DNA of 8,269 nt. Origin: an uncultured Treponema sp. (GTDB taxonomy: Bacteria; Spirochaetota; Spirochaetia; Treponematales; Treponemataceae). Below, piece by piece: positions 1-6,689 of this stretch. The stretch spans positions 1-8,269 of the forward strand of contig CAKZZR010000174.1 of NCBI GenBank assembly GCA_937885475.1. The letters run 5' to 3'. Below the pieces are notes generated by a model, which did not search any database, was not told the origin of the DNA, and saw only the letters and a program-made list of their open reading frames with translations. How positions within the stretch are numbered: the stretch's first letter is position 1; each line of letters starts with the position of its first letter. The position numbers and the translations under genes were made by a program.

Positions 1-2
1 GG

Positions 3-272
3 CTTGTTCCGGGACGCATTGCAAGCGGCGACCAGTTTATTGCGGACAAGGACGTAAAAAAACGCATTGTAGACGCATGTGCCCCCGCTTGCGTAGAAAT
101 GGAAGGGGCGGCAATCGCACACGCGTGCTACGTAAACGACACGCCGTACCTTATCTTGCGCTGTATGAGCGACATGGCAGATGAAACAGAAGAAACGACA
201 AGCCTGTTCAACGAAAGTGGCGCCGCCGAAATGAGCGCAAAACTGGTTGAAGGATTACTGGAAAGAGTGTAA
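3..272 (+). CDS. mtnN: 5'-methylthioadenosine/S-adenosylhomocysteine nucleosidase, C-terminal part
   Basis: This is the last 89 codons of a gene cut by the window's left edge; the reading frame begins at base 3 and stops at TAA 270-272. The family cleaves adenine from methylthioadenosine and S-adenosylhomocysteine, feeding the methionine-salvage and activated-methyl cycles in the cytoplasm. The visible part holds the family's C-terminal landmarks: an IASGDQF segment, then VEMEGAAIAH (substrate-binding Met-Glu), and LRCMSDMADE, in which the Asp after Ser is the catalytic general acid. The helical end LVEGLLERV is normal for the family. The N-terminal half is outside the window. Only 26 bp separate it from uppP, so the two are probably co-transcribed. 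The product is clear; the symbol (mtnN, also called pfs) is assigned by family. Confidence 0.9.
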   Translation, partial: LVPGRIASGDQFIADKDVKKRIVDACAPACVEMEGAAIAHACYVNDTPYLILRCMSDMADETEETTSLFNESGAAEMSAKLVEGLLERV

Positions 273-298
273 AATAGGCGTGTAAGCGAGGAAAAAGT

Positions 299-1183
299 AT
301 GACTATTTTGCAAGGACTTATTTTAGGCGTATTACAGGGCGTGGCAGAATTTTTGCCCGTTTCTTCCAGCGGACATCTGGCGGTTGCGCAGCATTTGCTT
401 GGCTTGGACGAAGTTCCTCTGTTGTTTGATGTATTGTTGCACATGGCAACCTTGCTTGCGGTCGTCATCTATTTTAGAAAAGTTATCGGACGTCTGTGTA
501 TGATTTTGTTCCGTGCTATCGGGCAAAAGGGCGAGCCGATGAATTCTGCCCCGATTACCGACGCTAAGATTGCGACGCTTGCGCCCAACGAGCAGGCAGG
601 ACGTTACACAATCATAATGATTATTATGACGACGATAGTGACGGGTGCAATCGGCATGGTTACCAGCAAACTGATTAAAAATATTTCGCTCACGTATGTG
701 TGCATTGGCTTTTTGGTAACGGCGGGATTGCTCGTAGCATCGTCAGTGGTGGATAAAATTCGCTGTCTGCACCGCGCGGCAATAAACGGCGTTTCCGGCG
801 ACCGCCACCTGACGGGAATCAACTGGTGGCAAGCGCTCATCATCGGCTTTGCGCAGGGCGTGGGAACATTACCGGGTATCAGCCGCAGCGGTTCTACGAT
901 TGCGGGCGCCTTGTTCAGCGGTGTTGACCGCCGCACGGCAGGTGACTATTCGTTTATCGTGGCTATTCCGGCAATTTTGGGCGCATTCATTTTGGAAGCA
1001 AAAGATTTAACCGCCGTCACGGGTGCGGTGGGGCTGCTCCCGCTGCTTGTGGGCTGTGCGGCGGCATTCGTTTCTGGCTACCTTGCGCTTGCGTGGCTGA
1101 TGGGCATTATTCGCCGCGGTCATTTGGAATGGTTTGCGCTGTATCTTGTTCCCGCGGGCGTACTGGGGTTGATTTTCCTGTAA
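299..1183 (+). CDS. uppP: Undecaprenyl-diphosphate phosphatase (UppP/BacA)
   Basis: This 294-residue integral membrane enzyme dephosphorylates undecaprenyl diphosphate to the monophosphate carrier used for peptidoglycan and surface-glycan precursors; loss or excess of the family changes bacitracin sensitivity. Both signature motifs are present. The first, QGVAEFLPVSSSGH, runs from about residue 13 to 26, with Glu17 and His26 in the catalytic positions. The second, PGISRSGST, starts at residue 192, with Arg196 as the phosphate-binding residue. Most of the rest is hydrophobic helices. It is about 20 residues longer than E. coli UppP (273), mainly from a polar loop around residues 75-100. The ATG at 299 is preceded by GAGGA at 288-292, six bases upstream, which fixes the start. 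It probably shares a transcript with the nucleosidase gene. TTG leucine codons are frequent here (16 by hand count), unlike the genes at the right end. Confidence 0.96.
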   Translation: MTILQGLILGVLQGVAEFLPVSSSGHLAVAQHLLGLDEVPLLFDVLLHMATLLAVVIYFRKVIGRLCMILFRAIGQKGEPMNSAPITDAKIATLAPNEQAGRYTIIMIIMTTIVTGAIGMVTSKLIKNISLTYVCIGFLVTAGLLVASSVVDKIRCLHRAAINGVSGDRHLTGINWWQALIIGFAQGVGTLPGISRSGSTIAGALFSGVDRRTAGDYSFIVAIPAILGAFILEAKDLTAVTGAVGLLPLLVGCAAAFVSGYLALAWLMGIIRRGHLEWFALYLVPAGVLGLIFL

Positions 1184-1212
1184 TCGCTTGCTACTGAATT
1201 CTCTCTTTTTCC

Positions 1213-1242
1213 CTAGCAAAAAACACTTTTTCGTCTTATAAT
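1213..1242 (+). promoter_or_regulatory. Promoter with perfect -10 box abutting the cyclase start
   Basis: A consensus TATAAT lies at 1237-1242 and the cyclase ATG begins at 1249. A sigma70-type start site about seven bases past the -10 box would fall on, or within a base or two of, the A of the ATG. There is no Shine-Dalgarno sequence before the ATG, which fits a leaderless message. The -35 region is poor: with 17-18 bp spacing it reads TAGCAA or CTAGCA, so an activator may be needed. The transcription start is inferred, not seen. Confidence 0.55.
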
Positions 1243-1268
1243 ACTGATATGATGAGAAAGTGTTTTTT
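1218..1268 (+). repeat. 12-bp inverted repeat spanning promoter and start codon
   Basis: The left arm at 1218-1229 (AAAAAACACTTT) is perfectly complementary to the right arm at 1257-1268 (AAAGTGTTTTTT). The 27 bases between hold the TATAAT box and the ATG. In a transcript reading through from uppP this forms a stem ending in a U-rich strand, so it could end or slow upstream transcription and hide the cyclase start. In a transcript starting near 1249 the left arm is absent and the hairpin cannot form. It could also be a protein-binding site on DNA. The arms are A/T-rich, so chance is possible. Confidence 0.5.
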
Positions 1269-4200
1269 TGTTTCAGTATGTCTGTTTTTTGCACAGGCGC
1301 TGTTTGCGCAAGCATCTTTTTTTGACAATTATGTGTATCAGATGTGGAGTTCTTTTGGCGGACTGACGGGAACGACGGCGACCGACATCGTGCAGACAAA
1401 AGACGGCTACATCAACGTGGGCACGTACGAAGGCTTGGTGCGCTTTGACGGCGTTGCCTTTAACACCATAAAACGTTCCCGCGACAACGATTATCATTTT
1501 GCGTCCGTGCGCGCCATTTACGAGGACAGCAGGGGTACGGTGTGGCTCGGTTCAAATGATGAAGGCCTGCAAAAAATTGCTCCTGACGGAAACAAAAGTT
1601 ACACCACGCAGAACGGGCTTCCCAACAATTCCGTGCGCGCGCTGGTAGAAGACAAAAACGGAAACATTTGGATTGGCACGGCGGCGGGCGTGGTGTATCT
1701 GACCCCGCAGGGGCATTTGATTACGCCGCAGTTTCAGGCGGGTACCGTTTCTAAGGGCATTATCGCAACGTCGCTGTACTGCGACACGGCGGGGCGCGTG
1801 TGGCTGGTGACGGCAAATGAAAAAGGTCTGTTCCTGTTTGCTGACGGCTTGTTCCGCACCATGCCCGAACTTGACCGCTTTGGCAACTATTTTTGTACGT
1901 CCATTGCGCAAGATTTAAAAGGTGACTTTTGGATTGGGCTGGGCGGGCAAGGCTTGGTACGCGTGCGCAACAGCAATGTTTCTCCGCTCAAAACAGGCAC
2001 GATGCTTGACACCACATCTACGTCTACAATTTATGTCGCCACAGACGGAACGATTTGGTTTGGCACGGAAAAAGGACTTGCCGTCTTTAGCAATGGCGCA
2101 TTTTTTGAGTACCAGGTGGGCAAAGATTTAAGTTCCGCAAACATCAACAAGATTATCTGCGACCGCGAAGGCAACATCTGGTTTGCCACCGACCGCAACG
2201 GCATTGGCAAACTGACGCACGGCAAATTTAAGGTGACCAAACTGGGTGCCACCGCAAACGCCATCGTGGAAGATGCCCGCGGACGCATTTGGGTGGGCAC
2301 GGACAGCGGCGTTTTTTGCTACGATGACGAGCGGCAGGTACACAATCAGTTGACCGAATACACCAAGGGCTTGCGTGTGCGCCATGTGGGAACCACGGCA
2401 AACGGCGATATTTTGGTCAGCTGTTATACCAAGCCCGGTCAGTTGCGCTACAACCCTGCTACGGGAGCCATAAAAAGCTGGACGACGGACAATGGCTTAG
2501 TCGGAAACAAAGTGCGCGTCGCCATAGAAACCGCGCCGAATGAACTGTACGTGGGCACAACCACAGGCTTAAGCATCATTCACGCGGACGGCAGCATTAA
2601 CAACTTTAAGCAGATTGACGGCTTGGTAAACGAATACATCATGTGTCTGTACAAAGACAACAACGACATCGTATGGATTGGCACGGACGGCGACGGAATC
2701 TACCTCATAAAGGACGAAAGGATTCTTTCACATATAACTACAGAAAACGGACTTGCAGGAAACGTCATATTCAAGATAAACCAGGTTGTTGACGGCGCAT
2801 ACTGGATTTGCAGCGGAAGCGGCATTACCCGCTGTTCGGGCTTTGATCCGGAGCGTGGCATTCCAAGCATTTTTGAAAGCGTCAGCTCCGAAAACGGGCT
2901 TGGCACAGACTCTGTGTTCCAGATTCTTGCCGACGGAACGAACAACCTATGGATTATAAGCAATCACGGCATCGCCTCTGCGTCCTCAAAGGAAATTCTG
3001 AACGCACTGGAGGGCAAGGCAACAGCCGTTACCGTAAAATCCTACAGCAAGAACGACGGACTTGATTCCGACGGTCCCACCTCCACCGCAAAAAGCCTTA
3101 CCGACCGCCACGGCCGCCTGTGGTTCACTATGGTTGACGGCGTTGCAGTCTACGACCCCGTGCGCGTCTACGAAAACCCGGTCATGCCGCTGGTTCACAT
3201 AGAAAGCGTTACCGTGGACAACAAGCTGTACACGAACACGACAAAGCCTATTACGCTCAAGCCGGGAACAAAGCGCGTGGAAATAAAATTCACCGGAATC
3301 AGCTTTGACGCGCCGGAACGAATACGCTTTACGCACAAGCTTACCAATTTTGAGGACGACTTCAGTGCTCCAAGTTCAGTGCGCGCGTTATCCTACACGA
3401 ACCTAAAGCCGGGCCGCCACACATTCCTTGTGAACGCAATCAACGGCGACGGCTTTTATTCCGAGCAGGCGGAGGCAATGCTGTTCGTACAGAAGCCGTA
3501 CTTGTACCAGATGCCGGTGTTCTGGATTGTGCTGGTCATCCTTATCCTTGGCTCGGTCATAGTCATATTCTACCTTAAGCAGCGCGCGATTCAGCTTGAG
3601 AACCTGCGTCTGGAGAACATGGTTCAGCAGCGCACCGCAGAGCTGGCGCAGGAAAAGGACAAGTCCGACCACCTGCTTCGCGCCATTCTGCCAGACAGCA
3701 TTGCGAACGAGCTGAAGGAAGGCATCCATTCCATCGGTAAGAACCATGACGACGTTACGATTCTTTTTTCAGACATCGTGGATTTTACAAAAACCTCAGG
3801 CGGATACAGCGCGGCAGAAATAGTAGACGCGCTTAACAACCTGTTTGACCGCTTTGACGACCGGGCGCGCGCCATCGGCGTGGAAAAAATAAAGACTATC
3901 GGAGACGCATACATGGCGGCATGCGGAATTCCAGACCCTGTGGAAGATCATGCAGAGCGGATGGCGCAGTTTGCAAAGGGAATGTACGAAGACTTGGCGG
4001 AATACAACAAAACCGCCAGAATAAAATTCAACATAAGGATTGGCTTGAATTGCGGCCCTGTTACCGCCGGAATTCTTGGAAAGACAAAATTCATCTACGA
4101 CGTATGGGGAAACACCGTAAACGTGGCAAGCCGCATGGAAAGCGCCGCCCAGCCCGGCAAAATCCGCGTGTCACAATCCGTATACGACAAGCTCAAGGAC

Positions 4201-4278
4201 AAGGGAGTGGAATTCAGCGAGCCCATACAGAGCAACGTCAAGGGCAAGGGGCTTATGACGACATATGACCTGCTGTAG
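1249..4278 (+). CDS. Propeller-type periplasmic sensor fused to class III adenylyl cyclase
   Basis: This 1009-residue membrane protein probably makes cAMP from ATP in response to a periplasmic cue. In order: a signal peptide (residues 1-20, likely cut after LFA); about 14 Reg_prop blades (roughly 46-640), seen as recurring DxxGxxWxGT and GLxxF segments; a Y_Y_Y domain (about 665-735, with SYTNLKPG); one membrane helix (756-776); a charged coiled coil (777-815) leading into LLRAILPDSIANELK, a typical transducer into cyclases; and a class III catalytic domain (about 835-1009). Catalytic residues look complete: metal-binding Asp842 and Asp886, adenine-selecting Lys882 and Asp951, transition-state Asn958 and Arg962, and phosphate-contacting Lys1000. 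Lys/Asp rather than Glu/Cys argues for adenylyl over guanylyl cyclase. Fourteen blades suggest two seven-bladed propellers, as in Bacteroidetes HTCS sensors, but no kinase or receiver is present. The ATG at 1249 lacks a ribosome site; Met2 (1252) is an alternative start. urtA follows after 44 bp. The ligand is unknown. Codon choice shifts near 2690. Confidence 0.93.
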   Translation: MMRKCFFVSVCLFFAQALFAQASFFDNYVYQMWSSFGGLTGTTATDIVQTKDGYINVGTYEGLVRFDGVAFNTIKRSRDNDYHFASVRAIYEDSRGTVWLGSNDEGLQKIAPDGNKSYTTQNGLPNNSVRALVEDKNGNIWIGTAAGVVYLTPQGHLITPQFQAGTVSKGIIATSLYCDTAGRVWLVTANEKGLFLFADGLFRTMPELDRFGNYFCTSIAQDLKGDFWIGLGGQGLVRVRNSNVSPLKTGTMLDTTSTSTIYVATDGTIWFGTEKGLAVFSNGAFFEYQVGKDLSSANINKIICDREGNIWFATDRNGIGKLTHGKFKVTKLGATANAIVEDARGRIWVGTDSGVFCYDDERQVHNQLTEYTKGLRVRHVGTTANGDILVSCYTKPGQLRYNPATGAIKSWTTDNGLVGNKVRVAIETAPNELYVGTTTGLSIIHADGSINNFKQIDGLVNEYIMCLYKDNNDIVWIGTDGDGIYLIKDERILSHITTENGLAGNVIFKINQVVDGAYWICSGSGITRCSGFDPERGIPSIFESVSSENGLGTDSVFQILADGTNNLWIISNHGIASASSKEILNALEGKATAVTVKSYSKNDGLDSDGPTSTAKSLTDRHGRLWFTMVDGVAVYDPVRVYENPVMPLVHIESVTVDNKLYTNTTKPITLKPGTKRVEIKFTGISFDAPERIRFTHKLTNFEDDFSAPSSVRALSYTNLKPGRHTFLVNAINGDGFYSEQAEAMLFVQKPYLYQMPVFWIVLVILILGSVIVIFYLKQRAIQLENLRLENMVQQRTAELAQEKDKSDHLLRAILPDSIANELKEGIHSIGKNHDDVTILFSDIVDFTKTSGGYSAAEIVDALNNLFDRFDDRARAIGVEKIKTIGDAYMAACGIPDPVEDHAERMAQFAKGMYEDLAEYNKTARIKFNIRIGLNCGPVTAGILGKTKFIYDVWGNTVNVASRMESAAQPGKIRVSQSVYDKLKDKGVEFSEPIQSNVKGKGLMTTYDLL

Positions 4279-4313
4279 AACAGCAAATGAACGAACAAAA
4301 GAGGATTTTTTTT

Positions 4314-4319
4314 GGAGGA
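4314..4319 (+). promoter_or_regulatory. Strong Shine-Dalgarno deciding the urtA start
   Basis: GGAGGA ends three bases before the ATG at 4323. Spacing is a little short, but it is the best ribosome site in the window, and it selects 4323 over the in-frame ATG at 4287, which has none. It contrasts with the cyclase and phoH starts, which have no recognisable site. Confidence 0.8.
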
Positions 4320-4322
4320 ATC

Positions 4323-5519
4323 ATGAAAAAGACTACTATACGCGCGCTCGCGCTTACCACATGTGCCATAGCAGGAACGCTTCTTGCCACAGGCTGCAAC
4401 AAGAGCGCAAAAACCGTAAAGGTTGGCATACTTCATTCGGTAAGCGGAACGATGGCGATAAGCGAACGCTCCGTCCGCGACTCGGAGCTTATGGCAATCA
4501 AGGAAATCAACGAGGCGGGCGGCGTGCTCGGCAAAAAAATCAAGGTCGTTGAGGAGGACGGGGCAAGCGATCCGTCAACCTTTGCCGCAAAGGCGCGCAA
4601 GCTCATTCAGGATGACAAGGTCGTAACCATTTTTGGGTGCTGGACATCGGCTTCGCGCAAGGCGGTAAAGCCGGTCGTAGAGGAGCTGTTCAACCTGCTG
4701 TGGTACCCAGTTCAGTACGAGGGAATGGAAGCAAGTCCAAACATCATGTACATGGGAGCCTCTCCGAATCAGCAGGTAGTGCCGGCAGTTGACTACTGCG
4801 CCGAACATTTTGGAAAGAAGATGTATCTTATTGGAAGCGACTATATTTTTCCGCGCACGGCAAACCGCATCATACAGGCGCAGCTTGCCCAGCTGGAAGG
4901 CACCTGCGTCGGCGAGGAATACGTTCCCATGGGACACAGCGACTTTTCCGCACAGATTGCAGAAATCATCAAGGAAAAGCCGGACGTAATTCTGAACACC
5001 CTGAACGGAGACTCAAACGTAGCGTTTTTTACCCAGCTTAAGGAAGCGGGCATCACGTCCGAAAAAATTCCGGTCATGAGTTTTTCCATTGCAGAGGAGG
5101 AAGCAAACAAAATCGGAACGGAAAAACTTACAGGGCATCTTGTAGCATGGAACTACTACGAGACCACGGAAACGCCGCGCAACGCAAAATTCGTATCTGA
5201 CTACAAGAACGAATACGGCGCAGATCGCGTAACCGGAGACCCAATAGAAGCGGGCTACATTGCGGTTCACATGTGGGCGGCCGCCTGCGAAAAGGCGGGC
5301 AGTTTTGACGTGGAAGCCGTACGAGTGGCGGCAAAGGGCTTGAGTTTTACCGCCCCGGAAGGCACGGTAACCATAGACGGCTCCAACCAGCACCTGTACA
5401 AACAGGTTCGCATCGGACGAATCAACAAAAACGGGCTCATCGACGAAATCTGGGCAACGCCCGGCACCGTAAAGCCCGACCCGTACCTTAGCACCTACGC
5501 ATGGGCAAGGGGTCTATAA
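4323..5519 (+). CDS. urtA: Urea-type ABC transporter substrate-binding lipoprotein (UrtA)
   Basis: This 398-residue type I periplasmic binding protein resembles UrtA, which captures urea (or short amides in the FmdD/AmiC relatives) for the UrtBCDE importer. The N-terminus MKKTTIRA plus a hydrophobic stretch ends in LLATGC, so Cys25 is the probable lipid-anchored residue; the lipobox is relaxed, as is common in spirochaetes. The mature part follows UrtA closely: VGILHSVSGTMAISE near the start, FGCWTSASRK (Cys106-Trp107), WYPVQYEG (127-134), GSDYIFPRTAN, NTLNGDSNVAFF, SIAEEE, WNYYETTETP, GDPIEAGYI and PEGTVTIDG. Length is normal for the family. It lies 44 bp behind the cyclase with no clear promoter between, so co-transcription is likely. 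urtBCDE and urease genes do not follow; the next gene is phoH. The protein therefore either serves an importer encoded elsewhere or acts as a sensor partner. The family call is firm; urea as ligand is inferred. Confidence 0.93.
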   Translation: MKKTTIRALALTTCAIAGTLLATGCNKSAKTVKVGILHSVSGTMAISERSVRDSELMAIKEINEAGGVLGKKIKVVEEDGASDPSTFAAKARKLIQDDKVVTIFGCWTSASRKAVKPVVEELFNLLWYPVQYEGMEASPNIMYMGASPNQQVVPAVDYCAEHFGKKMYLIGSDYIFPRTANRIIQAQLAQLEGTCVGEEYVPMGHSDFSAQIAEIIKEKPDVILNTLNGDSNVAFFTQLKEAGITSEKIPVMSFSIAEEEANKIGTEKLTGHLVAWNYYETTETPRNAKFVSDYKNEYGADRVTGDPIEAGYIAVHMWAAACEKAGSFDVEAVRVAAKGLSFTAPEGTVTIDGSNQHLYKQVRIGRINKNGLIDEIWATPGTVKPDPYLSTYAWARGL

Positions 5520-5592
5520 ACGCCAAGTCCAGCGAACTACCCATAGCGCATTCATGGAAATCATTTTTTAGTGTTTGGAACTTATTAACTTT

Positions 5593-5606
5593 GCCGCTTA
5601 CGCGGC
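5593..5606 (+). repeat. GC-rich stem-loop downstream of urtA
   Basis: GCCGC (5593-5597) and GCGGC (5602-5606) form a five-bp stem with a TTAC loop. It directly precedes, and by two bases overlaps, the larger terminator-like structure at 5605-5658. The compact palindrome next to a second one looks like a dispersed intergenic repeat unit, but only this one copy is in the window. Confidence 0.4.
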
Positions 5607-5658
5607 GCAAAAATGGGTGTTTTTGAAGTCTGCAACTTCTCCTTTGCGCTATTTTTTT
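5605..5658 (+). terminator. Probable urtA transcription terminator (nested stem-loop with T-run)
   Basis: GCGCAAA at 5605-5611 pairs perfectly with TTTGCGC at 5643-5649, and a smaller hairpin (GAAGT at 5625-5629 with ACTTC, loop CTGCA) sits between them. The right arm is followed by TA and seven T residues (5652-5658). That is the shape of an intrinsic terminator, although the outer stem encloses asymmetric unpaired bases, so it is not a classic simple hairpin. It would close the cyclase-urtA transcript about 130 bases after the urtA stop and before the phoH promoter. It also argues that the ATG at 5613, which lies inside it, is not a real start. Confidence 0.5.
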
Positions 5659-5706
5659 ATGCCTCTTCCTATAAAATTGATTTCCGTGCGTTTTCCCTGT
5701 GTCTTA

Positions 5707-5735
5707 TTGCCGAACGCATTGCTTTTCTTTACAAT
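5707..5735 (+). promoter_or_regulatory. phoH promoter (TTGCCG, 17 bp, TACAAT)
   Basis: TTGCCG at 5707-5712 (four of six consensus -35 bases) and TACAAT at 5730-5735 (five of six consensus -10 bases) are separated by the optimal 17 bp. The predicted start, about seven bases past the -10 box, is near 5742, only two or three bases before the GTG at 5745. This predicts an almost leaderless phoH transcript and explains the lack of a ribosome site. Confidence 0.55.
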
Positions 5736-5744
5736 AAAAAGCAA

Positions 5745-6689
5745 GTGGAAAACGCATATACGATTGTTGTGCCTGACGGAGAGGTGCTTTCCTGTTTGTG
5801 CGGCACAAATGACATCAACTTGAAACTCATCGAAGAGCATCTGGGCATTCCTGTCTTTACGCGAGGAAACGAGCTTTCCGTAGACACCGAGGACGAAGCC
5901 CTGCGAACGCAGTTCCGATACATAATCGACCGCATTGCCGATGAAGTTGGCGACGGCTCAAAGAATGCGGCGGACATAATAACGTCCGTGCTGAACATGG
6001 AGCCGCAGACCAGCATGGAAGCAGCCGCCGTCCTTGTTCCCGGCGCGGTGCGTAAGGTGTACCCGCACACGCCGCATCAGGCGGAATACGTGCTTGCAAT
6101 GCGCCGAAACGACATGGTGTTCTGCGTTGGCGCGGCAGGAAGCGGAAAAACATTCATAGCCGTTGCAGAAGCGCTCCGCCTAGTCCTTTCGCACAAGGTA
6201 AGCCGCATGGTCATTACGCGCCCAGTGGTGGAAGCAGGTGAAAACCTTGGCTTTCTTCCCGGCGACCTTGAAGACAAGATAAATCCCTACCTCCGCCCCC
6301 TCTATGATTCCATGGAAACAATCATCCCAAAGGAAACGGTGCGCCGGCTCTGCGAATCGGGAGTGATAGAGATTGCGCCGCTTGCCTATATGCGGGGAAG
6401 GACATTGAATAACAGCGTCATCATTCTTGATGAGGCACAGAATACGACGAAGGAGCAGATGAAGATGTTCCTTACCAGAATGGGAGAAAACTCTAAGGTT
6501 TTTATTACCGGCGATGTTACGCAGATTGACCTGCCAAAACGAGTTCCGTCGGGACTGCTTCATGCCGTCCACCTGCTTTCCGGCATAGACGGAATCGGAA
6601 TGATGGAGCTTACCGCAGACGACGTCGTGCGCAATCCGCTGGTAAAGAAAATTGTAAAGGCATACGAAAATGAGCAAACAGAATTCTAA
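5745..6689 (+). CDS. phoH: PhoH family P-loop ATPase
   Basis: This 314-residue cytoplasmic nucleoside triphosphatase belongs to the PhoH/YbeZ group, which works with the endonuclease YbeY in RNA metabolism; its exact substrate is unsettled. Visible motifs (numbered from the GTG at 5745) are Walker A GAAGSGKT (129-136), ITRPVVEAGE, LGFLPGDLEDK, Walker B ILDEAQN with Asp229-Glu230, and ITGDVTQIDLP. The N-terminal region (TNDINLKLIEEHLG, TRGNELSV) is the small RNA-binding-like lead-in typical of the family. A longer frame runs back to an ATG at 5613, but those 44 codons overlap a terminator-like structure and the promoter, are T-rich and do not resemble PhoH, so the GTG is preferred. The 3' end overlaps the next gene by 20 bases, indicating coupled expression. 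Identity is secure; the start is likely but not proved. Confidence 0.92.
   Translation: MENAYTIVVPDGEVLSCLCGTNDINLKLIEEHLGIPVFTRGNELSVDTEDEALRTQFRYIIDRIADEVGDGSKNAADIITSVLNMEPQTSMEAAAVLVPGAVRKVYPHTPHQAEYVLAMRRNDMVFCVGAAGSGKTFIAVAEALRLVLSHKVSRMVITRPVVEAGENLGFLPGDLEDKINPYLRPLYDSMETIIPKETVRRLCESGVIEIAPLAYMRGRTLNNSVIILDEAQNTTKEQMKMFLTRMGENSKVFITGDVTQIDLPKRVPSGLLHAVHLLSGIDGIGMMELTADDVVRNPLVKKIVKAYENEQTEF

Noticed and set aside
1007..1399. Minus-strand open frame across the uppP-cyclase gap
   Set aside because: It lies opposite two well-identified genes, has low-complexity basic composition and no recognisable domain; it is a shadow frame, like the other minus-strand frames in the window.
1384..3165. 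Direct DNA repeats in the propeller region
   Set aside because: The repetition is at protein level (blade motifs); I saw no long identical DNA units that would indicate a recent tandem duplication or a CRISPR-like array.
3730..4278. Guanylyl cyclase or inactive pseudo-cyclase reading of the catalytic domain
   Set aside because: The base-selecting pair is Lys882/Asp951 (adenine type) rather than Glu/Cys, and all metal and transition-state residues are present.
4271..4285. Six-bp inverted repeat TGCTGT/ACAGCA at the cyclase stop codon
   Set aside because: Three-base loop, short stem and no T-run; too weak for a terminator, and the next gene has a strong ribosome site just downstream.
4287..4322. 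Upstream ATG for urtA giving 12 extra residues
   Set aside because: It has no ribosome site, and it would put MNEQKRIFFGGI before a textbook lipoprotein signal; GGAGGA points to 4323.
5644..5675. TTGCGC ... TATAAA as an alternative phoH promoter
   Set aside because: Spacing is 20 bp and the -35 part belongs to the terminator arm; TTGCCG-17-TACAAT further on is better.
5613..5744. ATG-initiated 44-codon extension of phoH
   Set aside because: It has no PhoH similarity, is T-rich, starts inside a terminator-like structure and overlaps a good promoter; the GTG at 5745 gives the family's normal N-terminus.
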